Shown here piece by piece: positions 18,000 to 27,712 of a stretch of 64,000 nt of DNA. The stretch comes from Methylotenera sp. (GTDB lineage: Bacteria; Pseudomonadota; Gammaproteobacteria; Burkholderiales; Methylophilaceae): NCBI GenBank assembly GCA_030652995.1, contig JAUSAG010000017.1, positions 17,826-81,825 of the forward strand, written 5' to 3'. A model generated the notes under the pieces. That model worked only from the letters and a program-made list of their open reading frames with translations. It made no database searches and was not told the origin of the DNA. Every line of letters begins with the position of its first letter. Position 1 is the stretch's first letter. A program made the translations under genes and the position numbers.

Positions 18000-19313
18000 A
18001 TGGCGCATCACTTAAACGTTTGGATGAATGGCTTGCTGGTAGGTGTTTGGTCTCAGAGCAACTCTGGTGTTAACACATTTCAATATCAACCTGATTGGGT
18101 GGCTTCAGAATTTGCAAGGCCATTATCAAACTCTATGCCAATCAATCCTTACGATGGCATTGTTAGAGGGGAGGAGGTTAAGAATTATTTTGATAACCTG
18201 TTACCAGACTCTATTGAAATCAGAAAGCGTATTCAATCGAATTTCAACACTAGGACATCTGATGCGATTGAATTATTAGAGGCTGTAGGCAGGGACTGTG
18301 TAGGTGCCATTCAATTACTTCCTTTAGACGAAGAGCCTACTGGTTACAATCAAATATCATCTCGCCCTCTCAGCGATGATGAAGTCTCGAAAATTCTTTT
18401 GGCTGCATCTACAGGGCGAGTCATGGGGCAGGAGTTTCACGAGGAAGAATTTAGAATTTCCATCGCAGGTGCACAGGAAAAAACGGCTTTATTAAATCTG
18501 AATGGCGCATGGCATCTGCCTTTAGGTGCGACACCTACGACACATATCCTAAAACTAGCGCTGGGTGTTGTTGGTGGAGAACATAAATTTGACATGACCA
18601 CCTCCATAGAAAACGAGTGGTTATGTGCTCAGATATTAGCAAAACTAGGCTTCAAAATTGCCAGAACTGAAATCAGAGAATTTAATGGTACGAAAGCTTT
18701 AGTTGTTGAAAGGTTTGATCGAAAATGGGTCGAGAACAACGCTTGGATTGCGCGACTACCTCAGGAGGACTTCTGTCAGGTGTTTGGCTGTAATGCAGAA
18801 ACCAAATATGAAGATAAAGGCGGTCCTGGTATTGAAAAAATAATGTCATACCTGACTGCAAGTGAAGTAGCAGATGAGGACCGAATCAATTTTATTAAAG
18901 CACAATTTGTATTCTGGCTGTTAGCAGGTACTGATGGTCATGCCAAAAACTTTTCAGTAGCGATAGAGCCTCAAGGGAAGTTTCGACTAACCCCACTCTA
19001 TGATGTACTTTCTGCCTGGCCAATTACTGGAAATAAAACAAATAATTTGCAATATAAAAAAGCCAAATTAGCAATGGCAGTCAGAACAAAAAACGCGCAC
19101 TACAAACTCGATGAAATTTATCCCAGACACTGGCAAGAATTTACCAAAAAATTAGGCGTACCTGATTCCTATGCGCAAATGCACGATATTGCGAATCAGA
19201 TTATTTCTGTGATTGAAGGCATGTATGAAGAAGTGCCAAAAGGATTTCCTACCAAGTTAATTGATAGTATTTTAGATGGGGTAAGTAAACACGTTAAACG
19301 ATTTAAAAGCTAA
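18000..19313 (+). CDS. hipA: HipA-like serine/threonine kinase toxin
   Basis: Kinase toxin that in E. coli phosphorylates glutamyl-tRNA synthetase and causes persistence. Residues 1-105 match the Couple_hipA domain, and HipA_C follows. S154 in FRISIAGAQEKTALL corresponds to the autophosphorylated Ser150 of E. coli HipA. The catalytic loop GTDGHAKNFS places the Asp at 312, and the metal-binding YDVLSA Asp at 335. Length 437 is close to E. coli (440). All key residues are present, so an active kinase is likely. It has no partner downstream. Confidence 0.94.
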   Translation: MAHHLNVWMNGLLVGVWSQSNSGVNTFQYQPDWVASEFARPLSNSMPINPYDGIVRGEEVKNYFDNLLPDSIEIRKRIQSNFNTRTSDAIELLEAVGRDCVGAIQLLPLDEEPTGYNQISSRPLSDDEVSKILLAASTGRVMGQEFHEEEFRISIAGAQEKTALLNLNGAWHLPLGATPTTHILKLALGVVGGEHKFDMTTSIENEWLCAQILAKLGFKIARTEIREFNGTKALVVERFDRKWVENNAWIARLPQEDFCQVFGCNAETKYEDKGGPGIEKIMSYLTASEVADEDRINFIKAQFVFWLLAGTDGHAKNFSVAIEPQGKFRLTPLYDVLSAWPITGNKTNNLQYKKAKLAMAVRTKNAHYKLDEIYPRHWQEFTKKLGVPDSYAQMHDIANQIISVIEGMYEEVPKGFPTKLIDSILDGVSKHVKRFKS

Positions 19314-19415
19314 CCATGCATCATGTTTTGTTCAGAATTTATGATCTTTGTTAAACCAGACTTATATTGTCATATTGAGCGCAGGCTAGATGATTTTTGT
19401 TTGAACGCTTTTTTT

Positions 19416-19450
19416 TCAAAACCTTAGATTGTCTCAAAACCTTGATTGTC
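19416..19450. repeat. Tandem duplication, 18 + 17 bp
   Basis: TCAAAACCTTAGATTGTC (19416-19433) is followed immediately by the same sequence lacking one A (19434-19450). It lies in the 235-bp gap between the convergent hipA and TonB receptor genes. No tRNA fragment or other gene is visible in this gap. Confidence 0.7.
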
Positions 19451-19548
19451 GAAAGCCCGTTGATATTTGGTGCTAGTTAACGATAAGTATTATTTAACTA
19501 CTGAAGACCTTTGCAAAAGATCTTTACTGGTGATTGGGTAGGAGGCTA

Positions 19549-21675
19549 TTACCATTGCCCTTCTAAAGACACCATGAATCTACGCATCACATTGTCATCA
19601 CTGGCTAATTGCCAATCATCAATGCCCTGCATAAATCTATTTTGTTTACGCGTATCTGCTTTCAATAAGTTACGCGCTGTAAAACGTATATTGTAAGTGG
19701 GCGATAGTTTATAACGCCAGTATGCGTCCACCATGGTAATCGATTCAGTAAAACCGCTTTGCTCATTAGGAATGTGAGTTTCACTTCTTCCTGAAATGAC
19801 GGTGGTAATGCCGTAGGTGGAGTTTAATTTAGGCAAGCTTTGCTCTAAGCCCAAGTTCAGTATGTAACGAGGCGTGTCACGCGCCATGCGCGTCATACCT
19901 AACCGCTCATCATCCACGCGCCCATAAGGTAGAGTAAGGTGCGATTTTAACGTTGCACCTTTCCAACCAAAATTATCCATAGGTATTTTTGCGTCTAGTT
20001 CAATACCATAATGTAGAGCATCGCCCTCGTTGAAGGGTCTATCTACCCAGCGAACGCCTTCTTGCTGCACACGACGCTCAATAAAATCACTGGTAGCACG
20101 TACATAAATATTTGCACCAATCACGCCTGCGTCTTGTGGCAGATAATGCTCCACGACTGCTTCAAAGTTGACATTACGTTCAGGACTCAAATTAGCATTG
20201 CCGCGCCGATCAGCTTCTACAGGCGTATTAGGGCCCAAACTTCTAATAGTGGCATTGCTAATTTCATCCAATTTCGGCATTTTCATGCCGGCTCCTAGTG
20301 ACGTACGCAGTACCCATCGATCACTTGGTTGCCATCGCACAGCAATAGATGGCAATACGCCCGTTCGCTTTCTCGAGATATCTTCTGCCGCTATTTCCAT
20401 GTTTTCAACACGTATGCCTGTGGTAAGGGTAATAGTATCCTTTGGCGTCCAATCATCTTGTAGCCATAAAATACGATCACTCGAAGTAGCGCGATGATTA
20501 CCAATACCTGCAAAGCCACCACCAAATAATTGCGCATCTTCACGCCTGACTTTTACAAACTCAACGCCCGAAGAGAGCAAATGCGTATCAAAAAACGATT
20601 GGTCAATGCGCAATGCAGTATTGAACTCCTTATTGGTTGTACGCGTGCTTTCTTCAAACCGGGTCAGCACATTGGTCGCATCACGTATATCACGCGTCGT
20701 ATCCAAAGCACTTTTTCCGTTATTAAATGCCATGCGCCCAGATAGCTTGCCGTAATTTGTATATTTGACTCCTTCTGTCCTCAAACGCCACATGCGGTGT
20801 GTTCCCGATTCTTGCAAATCTCTGTTGCCAAGATTTGCAAAGCCGCCCCCGCCTCCGGGATTGATGTTGGGCATAACAATGGTTTGGCTTTTATTCTCAC
20901 TTGGCCCGTAAAAAAGCATAGGCGATACAGTTAAGTTATCAAGTCCACTTTTCCAGGTAAAGCGAGGTGAAAACGTGTGATGTCCCATTTTTGAAACACC
21001 ACGGGCTTCTTCTTCCTGCCAAAATTCATTAACGCCTGAAGCGCTGAATTGTCTGATTGCACTTGAGTTTATAGGTGAGTGACGCAGATTAGATGTAAAC
21101 GGTAAACTCCAAGCAAAGTTGTCTGTGCCACCATTTTCAGTCCAAGAAAATTCTGCATTAGGCTCATCACCACGCTTACCTAAACCAAACTTAAATGCAG
21201 TTGATCGCTTAGCAATCACTTTTTTGGTGACTAAATTCACAGTTAATGCAGAGGCACCACCAAATTCAGCTGAAGATCCGCGTAAAATTTCAACACGCTC
21301 TAGTTGCTCTGCAGGTAAGCGATCTAGTAAGCCACCAGAACCTCCTACCTGCCGTTCACCATCAATTAAAATTTGTACTGCATCACGCGACATGCCGCGG
21401 GCGCGATTTACACCACCTTTTAATTCAACACCAGGGAGTCTGCTAAGCACTTCACCAATGGTGGATACACCGAGACTTTCAATCTCTTTGCGCTCAATAA
21501 TCACTTTTTGTGTGGCGGCGTCGCGCCTTGTTGAGACATCATCTTGCTGGCCAGTCACTGTAATCGCCTTCAGTTCAATCTTTTCTTCGGCATGTACCAT
21601 CATGCAATTGATCGATAGAAAAAAAATAACCAACTGCGGTCTTATATATTTGATATTCATTGTGATAGTGGACAT
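19549..21675 (-). CDS. TonB-dependent outer-membrane receptor
   Basis: Outer-membrane beta-barrel for TonB-powered uptake of an iron complex or similar ligand. A signal peptide covers residues 1-29 (ends MMVHA), followed by a TonB-box-like AITVTG at about residue 37. The plug domain spans about residues 50-160 (IGEVLSRLPGVELKGG...VQILIDGERQ...LERVEILRGSSAEFGG). The rest is barrel, ending in an aromatic residue (LEGQW). Length 708. The ligand cannot be told. An alternative start is Met6 at 21660. A second receptor is transcribed divergently. Confidence 0.88.
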   Translation of the reverse strand: MSTITMNIKYIRPQLVIFFLSINCMMVHAEEKIELKAITVTGQQDDVSTRRDAATQKVIIERKEIESLGVSTIGEVLSRLPGVELKGGVNRARGMSRDAVQILIDGERQVGGSGGLLDRLPAEQLERVEILRGSSAEFGGASALTVNLVTKKVIAKRSTAFKFGLGKRGDEPNAEFSWTENGGTDNFAWSLPFTSNLRHSPINSSAIRQFSASGVNEFWQEEEARGVSKMGHHTFSPRFTWKSGLDNLTVSPMLFYGPSENKSQTIVMPNINPGGGGGFANLGNRDLQESGTHRMWRLRTEGVKYTNYGKLSGRMAFNNGKSALDTTRDIRDATNVLTRFEESTRTTNKEFNTALRIDQSFFDTHLLSSGVEFVKVRREDAQLFGGGFAGIGNHRATSSDRILWLQDDWTPKDTITLTTGIRVENMEIAAEDISRKRTGVLPSIAVRWQPSDRWVLRTSLGAGMKMPKLDEISNATIRSLGPNTPVEADRRGNANLSPERNVNFEAVVEHYLPQDAGVIGANIYVRATSDFIERRVQQEGVRWVDRPFNEGDALHYGIELDAKIPMDNFGWKGATLKSHLTLPYGRVDDERLGMTRMARDTPRYILNLGLEQSLPKLNSTYGITTVISGRSETHIPNEQSGFTESITMVDAYWRYKLSPTYNIRFTARNLLKADTRKQNRFMQGIDDWQLASDDNVMRRFMVSLEGQW

Positions 21676-21930
21676 GTTTTGTGGTTATCGCTTGATGTTT
21701 AACTTGTGTTGAATATTATTATATCCGCACGTTATGAAACCACATGCTCTTTAATAACACAAGCATAAGTATGCACAAGCTAAAATTGAAATGAAAGCTA
21801 GCAAAGCTGGGCGTATTAGCAAAAAAAATCCTCATTAATGCTAGACATTACAAGATGCGGCTTTAGTTCAGATTGATATTTGCGCATGCAAAGTACTAGC
21901 GTGGTTATTTTTTAGGTAACTTTCTTATTA

Positions 21931-22044
21931 GGGGTTCACGAAATAAGTCACTTATGTCATTCCGAACGTAGGGAGGAATCTTTTTAAATCAACCAGTTAT
22001 ATTTCTCGCTCTGCTCGAAATGACACTTGTTCCGTGAATCCTTA
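21931..22044. repeat. Long imperfect inverted-repeat element (MITE-like)
   Basis: The outer arms GGTTCACGAAATAAGT (from 21933) and the complement of ACTTGTTCCGTGAATCC (ending near 22041) match with a few changes. The inner arms GTCATTCCGA (21956) and the complement of TCGAAATGAC (ending 22024) match with one change. The central ~50 bp contain GGAGGAATC. It encodes nothing and lies between divergent receptor genes. The style is that of a dispersed mobile repeat, but only one copy is seen in this window. Confidence 0.65.
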
Positions 22045-22185
22045 GGATGCTTTGAAGACGCTGAGTAGGAACCCTATGCGGGTTGAATAAGTGAATTAAA
22101 TAAATAGCCTCAAGATTAGCACTACATTGAAACTCAATACTATGCTTTTATTTTCATGATCAAGTAAATGCAATTCTGACATGGT

Positions 22186-22224
22186 TCATATGCTTCATAT
22201 GGTGGCTCATATATTGGTTCATAT
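22186..22224. repeat. Four TCATAT repeats upstream of the receptor
   Basis: TCATAT occurs at 22186, 22195, 22207 and 22219. Two copies lie in the longer repeat TGGTTCATAT (22182 and 22215, 33 bp apart). Their position about 170-210 bp before the receptor start would suit a regulator site, but no known consensus is recognised. I saw no clear Fur box in the rest of 21676-22396. Confidence 0.4.
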
Positions 22225-22396
22225 AAACCATAAATTGGTTGCTAAAATTCAGTTACGCTGATGCTTGTTTTTTAGTTTAATAAAAACAATTAGTTAGTAA
22301 GTTGGTGTGTGAAAAATAGGTCTGGCATTTAAATTGCTATATATCAAGAATGTAAAATTTTTAGACTTTTTTGTAATAAACATGAGGGGAAACTTA

Positions 22397-24556
22397 ATGA
22401 TAAAAAATATTAATCGTAAAAAAAGCGCGATTGCCGTCGCTTTAGCATGTTCTGTAATGGCTACATTTTCTTATGCTGAAGACTCAATCAAATTAGACAA
22501 AGTTGAAGTGAGAGGTATTTTGCCAGAGAGGCTAGAGTCAGTGCCCGGCTCTTTCAGCGTAGTTGATGAAAAAGAGTTGGAAGTGCGTCGCCCATTTTCC
22601 GTTCAAGAGGCATTGAATAATGTACCTGGGGTGCATGTGGTTGGTGAAGGTGCGCAGAGTCTAAACTTAAATATTGGTGTGCGTGGTTTAAATCCACGCC
22701 GTACCTCACGCACACTCTTGCTAGAAGATGGTATGCCTTTGTTCTTAGCGCCTTATGGTGACCCTTCAGCGCACTATGCAACTCCGTTAGAGCGTGTTCA
22801 ACGTATTGAAGTGGTTAAAGGCTCTGGGCAAATATTATATGGCCCGCAAACCGTGGGTGGTATGATTAACTTTGTCACAAAACCTGTACCAAAAAATGGC
22901 TTTGAAGGTAGCGTTTCTGCAACAGCTGGTAATAATGACTTTAGAGGAATTCATCTTAACTTAGGCTATGGTGGTGAGCGCGGCGGCTTTATGGTCGATG
23001 CCTTAAATAGAAAAGGGGATGGCATACGTAAGGATCATGATTTTGAGGTAAATGACGTTACTGTTAAGGGGCAGCTGAATTTAACTGATACCCAATCTTT
23101 AGTAGCCAAAGTGGGTTGGTATGAAGAGAATTCGCACTATACAGAAGCTGGTTTAGATACGGCTAGATACAACGCCAACCCTAGTGCGAATCCTTTTGGC
23201 AAGAACGATACATTTGAGCACGAGCGTAAAAGCTTGCAACTTGTTCACAATTGGATGCTTACCGATAAAGCTAAGTTAACTACTCAGGCTTACTATGTAA
23301 ATTCAGATAGAGCGTCATATCGCCAGACAGACGAGTCGCTTGATCAAATGACTCGTTCCCCTGATGGTGTAAATAATATTGCTACATGTCCAGGTGCATC
23401 AAGACGTGACTATGAAAATTTTTCTAATCTTTGTGGTAATAAGATGCGTCCTCGCGAGTATAATTATTGGGGAGTTGAGCCTCGTTTAGATTTTAGCCAT
23501 GACTTATTTGGTATCAACAGTGATGCTGTATTGGGTTTCCGTTATCACGAGGAAGATATTAACCGTAAACGCTATAATGGTGCGACTCCTAGAGCTCGTG
23601 AAAATGATCCAGGTAGTGCGCTGCGTGATGACAGCGATATTAAAGTAGAGTCAACAGCGCTTTATGGTCAAAATACTTTCTTCTTAGGTGATTTTGCGTT
23701 AACGCCTGGCTTGAGGATGGAGCGTCTTAAGCAAACAAATAAACTCAACACGGTTAACTTTGTAAGCTCTGATTTGAAGGATTCAGACACTGATACTACG
23801 CTTTTACCTGGTTTTGGTGTTGCATGGAATGGCATTGCTAACACAACAGTATTTGCAGGTATTCATCGTGGTTTCGCACCTCCACGTCCAGATCGTGACT
23901 TGAATCCAACACGTGCTTTAGGCGCATCTCCTGAAAAAAGTACTAATACCGAACTTGGTTTTAGAACGAGCTATTTTAAAGGTATAACGTTTGAGTCTAC
24001 ATTATTTAATATTGATTTTGACAACTTGGTAGTTGGCCCTGTTAATGGTGAATTTTTAAATGCGGGTAAATCACAGAATACTGGTATTGAGATGGCTGGA
24101 CGTGTAGATTTTGGCACTATTTACAATACGCCACACAATTTTTATCTGACAGCAAACTATACAAGTTTGTTTACGGCAAAATTCAAGAAAGATGCTGCAA
24201 CAGATGGTATAGAGAGTGGCAATCGCTTGCCTTATGCGCCACGTGATTTGGCATCAGTAAACTTTGGCTATTCACATCCGATTGGTATTGATGCGCGTTT
24301 TGGTATTGATTATGTAAGTCAGCAATATTCTGATAATGAAAATTCAAGAGTTGAGACTGCTAATGGACAAGATGGAATTATTCCTTCATATACATTGTTA
24401 AACGCATCTGTTAATTTCAGACCTGTTGGTTCGAAAGCCAGTTATTTCTTAAGTGGTCATAATTTGGCTGACAAAGAGTACCTAACTAATCGTATTGACG
24501 GTATGTTCCTAGGACGTGGTCGTCAGGTGTTTGGTGGTATTCGTTACGACTTTTAA
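22397..24556 (+). CDS. TonB-dependent receptor, FecA-like (ferric citrate type)
   Basis: Outer-membrane receptor for a ferric chelate. Start: ATG 22397 is preceded by GAGGGG with 7-8 nt spacing. In-frame ATGs at 22334 and 22382 lack this and add an unlikely leader. The signal peptide ends about residue 28 (ATFSYA|ED). The plug contains LNLNIGVRGLNPRRTSRTLLLEDG, then GDPSAHYATPLERVQRIEVVKGSGQILYGPQTVGG (described here by its ends), which is typical of FecA-type plugs. No N-terminal signalling domain is present, so it is not a FecIR-type transducer. The C-terminus ends in Phe, as a barrel should. Length 719. Confidence 0.87.
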   Translation: MIKNINRKKSAIAVALACSVMATFSYAEDSIKLDKVEVRGILPERLESVPGSFSVVDEKELEVRRPFSVQEALNNVPGVHVVGEGAQSLNLNIGVRGLNPRRTSRTLLLEDGMPLFLAPYGDPSAHYATPLERVQRIEVVKGSGQILYGPQTVGGMINFVTKPVPKNGFEGSVSATAGNNDFRGIHLNLGYGGERGGFMVDALNRKGDGIRKDHDFEVNDVTVKGQLNLTDTQSLVAKVGWYEENSHYTEAGLDTARYNANPSANPFGKNDTFEHERKSLQLVHNWMLTDKAKLTTQAYYVNSDRASYRQTDESLDQMTRSPDGVNNIATCPGASRRDYENFSNLCGNKMRPREYNYWGVEPRLDFSHDLFGINSDAVLGFRYHEEDINRKRYNGATPRARENDPGSALRDDSDIKVESTALYGQNTFFLGDFALTPGLRMERLKQTNKLNTVNFVSSDLKDSDTDTTLLPGFGVAWNGIANTTVFAGIHRGFAPPRPDRDLNPTRALGASPEKSTNTELGFRTSYFKGITFESTLFNIDFDNLVVGPVNGEFLNAGKSQNTGIEMAGRVDFGTIYNTPHNFYLTANYTSLFTAKFKKDAATDGIESGNRLPYAPRDLASVNFGYSHPIGIDARFGIDYVSQQYSDNENSRVETANGQDGIIPSYTLLNASVNFRPVGSKASYFLSGHNLADKEYLTNRIDGMFLGRGRQVFGGIRYDF

Positions 24557-24606
24557 CAAAAACTTGTTTACTTTGCAGTGATGTGAGGTAATCAAGTAGT
24601 AAGCTT

Positions 24607-24642
24607 AAACGAGCCTTATCTGCAAAGATAGGCTCGTTTTTA
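24607..24642 (+). terminator. Intrinsic terminator of the FecA-like gene
   Basis: The stem AACGAGCC-TTATCT / AGATA-GGCTCGTT (one bulge, loop GCAA) is followed by a T-run. Confidence 0.9.
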
Positions 24643-24712
24643 TTTGCTTGCGGTATTTTTACGCATTACATATTTAACTAGTTTTATCTTAATAAATACA
24701 GTGCATGATAAA

Positions 24713-24742
24713 TTGCAGACTTTTATCGTGCTGTGCGATAAT
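24713..24742 (+). promoter_or_regulatory. Probable promoter of the thrS operon
   Basis: TTGCAG (24713-24718) and GATAAT (24737-24742) are 18 bp apart. The predicted start near 24749 gives a leader of about 60 nt that contains the hairpin at 24769-24788. Confidence 0.55.
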
Positions 24743-24768
24743 TCTAACCTTTATACCTTATGTCATTC

Positions 24769-24795
24769 AAAAGCCGCTTGCGGCTTTTGTGTTTT
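24769..24795 (+). terminator. Terminator-like hairpin in the thrS leader
   Basis: AAAAGCCG-CTTG-CGGCTTTT is a perfect hairpin followed by GTGTTTT. It sits between the predicted promoter and the thrS start (24808), so it could act as an attenuator. The same AAAAGCCG/CGGCTTTT core appears in a longer form inside surE (52252-52283). Confidence 0.55.
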
Positions 24796-24807
24796 AGAGA
24801 GAATTGT

Positions 24808-26718
24808 ATGCCAGTCATTCGCCTGCCCGATGGGTCGCAACGTAGTTTTGATCAGCCAGTTACTGTTGCTGATGTCGCCATGAATATCGGCGCTGGTTTA
24901 GCTAAAGCCGCGCTTGCAGGTAAAGTGAATGATAAGCTAGTGGATACTAGTTATTTGATTGAGTCTGATAGTGATTTAGCGATTATCACGGATAAAAGCC
25001 CTGAAGGTTTAGATGTTATTCGTCACTCAACCGCACACTTATTGGCGTATGCGGTAAAAGAGTTGTTCCCTGATGCGCAAGTGACCATTGGGCCAGTGAT
25101 TGAAAATGGTTTTTTCTATGACTTTTCTTATGTGCGCGCCTTCACCCCAGAAGATTTAACCTTCATTGAAAAAAAGATGGTGGAGTTGGCCAAAAAAGAT
25201 GAGCCAGTAACAAGGCAGGTATTGCCGCGCGATGAAGCGATTGCTTACTTTAAAAGTATTGGCGAGGCTTATAAAGCCGAAATTATTGCTAGCATTCCAG
25301 CGGGTGAGGATGTTTCACTTTATACAGAGGGGCGTTTTACTGACCTTTGCCGTGGTCCGCATGTCCCCAATACCGGCAAGCTCAAAGCATTTAAACTGAT
25401 GAAGTTGGCAGGTGCTTACTGGCGCGGTGATAGTAAAAATGAAATGCTGCAACGCATCTACGGCACTGCATGGCGCAATAAAGAAGAGTTAGATGCTTAC
25501 CTGTTTCAGTTGGAAGAGGCTGAAAAACGCGATCACCGTAAATTGGGTCAGCAACTAGGTTTGTTTCACTTTCAAGATGAAGCGCCAGGTGCGGTGTTTT
25601 GGCACCCTAGAGGCTGGAAGCTCTTTCAAAGCTTAATTAGCTATATGCGTCAACGCCAAGAAGATGCGGGTTATGTGGAGGTGAATACACCCGATGTGAT
25701 GGATCGCTCCCTTTGGGAAACGTCTGGACATTGGCAAAATTATCGCCAAAATATGTTTACCACCCAAACCGAAGATGAGCGCGTATTTGCCCTAAAACCG
25801 ATGAACTGTCCAGGTGGCGTGTTGATGTTTGCGCAAGGGCTAAAAAGCTATCGCGATTTACCGCTACGCATGGCGGAGTTTGGTAAAGTGCACCGCTATG
25901 AGCCGTCTGGTGCATTGCATGGCCTGTTGCGCGTGCGCCATTTTACTCAAGATGATGCGCACGTATTTTGCACTGAAGCGCAGATGGGGCAAGAGTGTTG
26001 CGATGTAGTGAAGCTTATTTTGGATATTTATAAAGATTTTGGCTTTGATAATGTACGCATTAAGCTTTCAACCCGTCCAGAAAATCGCATTGGCTCGGAT
26101 GAAACCTGGGATAAATTAGAGGGCGCTTTAGTAAACGCTTTAGAATCTTTGAGCATTGCCTATGAATTATTCCCTGGCGAAGGCGCGTTTTACGGCCCTA
26201 AACTTGAGTTTGTATTGCGCGACACCATTGGGCGCGATTGGCAATGTGGCACCTTGCAAGTGGATATGAATTTGCCTGAGCGTTTTGATATTTCTTACGT
26301 GGATGAAAATAGCACACGTCAACGTCCAGTGATGTTGCACCGCGCTTTGTTTGGCTCGCTTGAACGATTTACAGGTATTTTAATAGAGCATTACGCAGGT
26401 GCCATGCCGTTATGGTTAGCACCAGTGCAGGTGATGGTGCTAAATATTTCTGAAGGTCAGGCAGATTACGTAAGGGTAGTGGTTGAAACTTTGAAGAAAA
26501 GTGGCATCCGATGCGAATTTGACTTGAGAAATGAGAAGATTACCTATAAAATACGCGAACATAGTATGCAAAAATTACCTTACTTGCTGGTTGCAGGTGA
26601 GCGTGAAATGCAAACAGGACATGTAGCCGTGCGTACCAGAAAAGGTGAAGACCTAGGTTCTATGCCAATTGCAGAGCTAATTGCTCGCTTGAAGGCAGAA
26701 GTTGAAACTAAGGTTTAA
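24808..26718 (+). CDS. thrS: Threonine--tRNA ligase
   Basis: Class II synthetase charging tRNA-Thr, 636 residues. The order is TGS domain (1-60), editing domain with [10 protein letters not shown] (from about residue 72), catalytic core with motif 2 MNCPGG, the Zn-ligand cysteine region, and the C-terminal anticodon-binding domain. Start: ATG 24808 ([10 protein letters not shown]) is the family start and has AGAGAG upstream. A longer in-frame start at 24760 would pass through the leader hairpin and is rejected. infC follows after 67 bp. Confidence 0.97.
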   Translation: MPVIRLPDGSQRSFDQPVTVADVAMNIGAGLAKAALAGKVNDKLVDTSYLIESDSDLAIITDKSPEGLDVIRHSTAHLLAYAVKELFPDAQVTIGPVIENGFFYDFSYVRAFTPEDLTFIEKKMVELAKKDEPVTRQVLPRDEAIAYFKSIGEAYKAEIIASIPAGEDVSLYTEGRFTDLCRGPHVPNTGKLKAFKLMKLAGAYWRGDSKNEMLQRIYGTAWRNKEELDAYLFQLEEAEKRDHRKLGQQLGLFHFQDEAPGAVFWHPRGWKLFQSLISYMRQRQEDAGYVEVNTPDVMDRSLWETSGHWQNYRQNMFTTQTEDERVFALKPMNCPGGVLMFAQGLKSYRDLPLRMAEFGKVHRYEPSGALHGLLRVRHFTQDDAHVFCTEAQMGQECCDVVKLILDIYKDFGFDNVRIKLSTRPENRIGSDETWDKLEGALVNALESLSIAYELFPGEGAFYGPKLEFVLRDTIGRDWQCGTLQVDMNLPERFDISYVDENSTRQRPVMLHRALFGSLERFTGILIEHYAGAMPLWLAPVQVMVLNISEGQADYVRVVVETLKKSGIRCEFDLRNEKITYKIREHSMQKLPYLLVAGEREMQTGHVAVRTRKGEDLGSMPIAELIARLKAEVETKV

Positions 26719-26785
26719 TCTACCCTAAACTTGATTTTAGGGATAAATCTGACGAAGCACGGCTTAACTATTTGGAGAATTTGAT

Positions 26786-27310
26786 ATAGCACAGGATAAA
26801 GAAACGCGAATCAACGGCGATATTACAGCGCCACAAGTTCGTTTGGTAGGCGTTGAGGGTGAACCTTTAGGTATCGTATCTTTGGCAGAAGCTTTTGCAA
26901 AAGCGGAGGAGTCTGATATTGATTTAGTGGAAATTGCACCTAATGCAGCTCCGCCTGTGTGCAGGTTGATGGATTACGGCAAGTTCAAATATGCTGAAAG
27001 TAAAAGACAGCACGAAGTTAAGCTTAAGCAAAAGCAAGTGGTGGTTAAAGAAATTAAATTTCGCCCAGGTACTGATGATGGTGATTACGCGATTAAAGTG
27101 CGTAACATTATTCGCTTCATACAAGAGGGTGATAAAGCGAAAATCACGTTACGTTTTAGAGGTCGTGAGATTACCCACCAAGAGTTTGGTTTAGCGTTAC
27201 TTAGACGTGTAGAAGCAGATACAAAAGAGGTTGCAGTGGTTGAGCAGTTCCCTAAAATGGAAGGTCGCCAAATGGTGATGATTTTAGGCCCACACAAGAA
27301 AGTTAGCTAG
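26786..27310 (+). CDS. infC: Translation initiation factor IF-3 with ATA start codon
   Basis: IF-3 prevents subunit joining and checks the start codon. The frame is open upstream of the first conventional start (TTG 26843), and the conserved N-terminus [21 protein letters not shown] begins right after ATA at 26786. GGAG at 26774-26777 lies 8 nt before the ATA. ATT at 26780 is only 2 nt from it. Rare start codons (AUU in E. coli) are a known feature of infC and let IF-3 repress its own translation. Length 174 fits the family. Confidence 0.9.
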   Translation: MAQDKETRINGDITAPQVRLVGVEGEPLGIVSLAEAFAKAEESDIDLVEIAPNAAPPVCRLMDYGKFKYAESKRQHEVKLKQKQVVVKEIKFRPGTDDGDYAIKVRNIIRFIQEGDKAKITLRFRGREITHQEFGLALLRRVEADTKEVAVVEQFPKMEGRQMVMILGPHKKVS

Positions 27311-27504
27311 CTGATTGAAGTCAGGTGGCGTGTAAGTTTAAGTGGTAAGTTTAAGTAGTAAGTTTAGTTGTAGTAGTGTGTAATCAGAAAAACTGATAAG
27401 CACCACTAAAACCAGCTTCGCTGGTAAGTGATTGCTAAAAATTCCGAGTGATACGGCTTAACGGCATGCCTAAGCACTCATAACTCAAGTTCAAGGAGAA
27501 CAAA
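27311..27504 (+). promoter_or_regulatory. Structured leader before rpmI-rplT, possible L20 autoregulatory site
   Basis: The 194-nt gap holds three 13-bp tandem units beginning GTAAGTTTA (27332, 27345, 27358). Nested stems follow: TAGTAGTG with CACCACTA around ATCAG-AAAAA-CTGAT, then ACCAGC-TTC-GCTGGT (27411-27425). Last comes a stem-loop at 27446-27479 (GAGTG/CACTC, with GCTTA/TAAGC inside). In E. coli, L20 binds such a leader to repress L35-L20 translation. That this leader does the same is inference. Confidence 0.5.
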
Positions 27505-27702
27505 ATGCCAAAAATGAAAACCAAGAGTGGTGCTAAAAAGCGCTTCAAATTCTTGGGTAATGGTAAAGTGAAACGTACGCATTCGCACTTACGCCATATC
27601 CTCACTAAAAAGACCACCAAGCAAAAGCGTAAATTACGCGGCACGGCGATCATCTCACCAACAGACGTCAAGCGCGTTCGCGCCATGATGCCAACAAGAT
27701 AA
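27505..27702 (+). CDS. rpmI: 50S ribosomal protein L35
   Basis: 65 residues, very basic, starting [21 protein letters not shown] and containing the [11 protein letters not shown] segment, as in L35. AGGAGAA precedes the ATG by 5-6 nt. It is followed after 10 bp by rplT with its own GGAG. Confidence 0.98.
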   Translation: MPKMKTKSGAKKRFKFLGNGKVKRTHSHLRHILTKKTTKQKRKLRGTAIISPTDVKRVRAMMPTR

Positions 27703-27712
27703 GGAGACCGAT

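Noticed and set aside
21676..22396. Fur box or FecI-type sigma/anti-sigma control of the receptors
   Set aside because: No Fur-like 19-mer, no fecI/fecR-like genes and no signalling domain in either receptor.
24760..24807. Longer thrS start at 24760
   Set aside because: It would encode the leader hairpin ([14 protein letters not shown]) and does not match the family N-terminus MPVIRLPDG.
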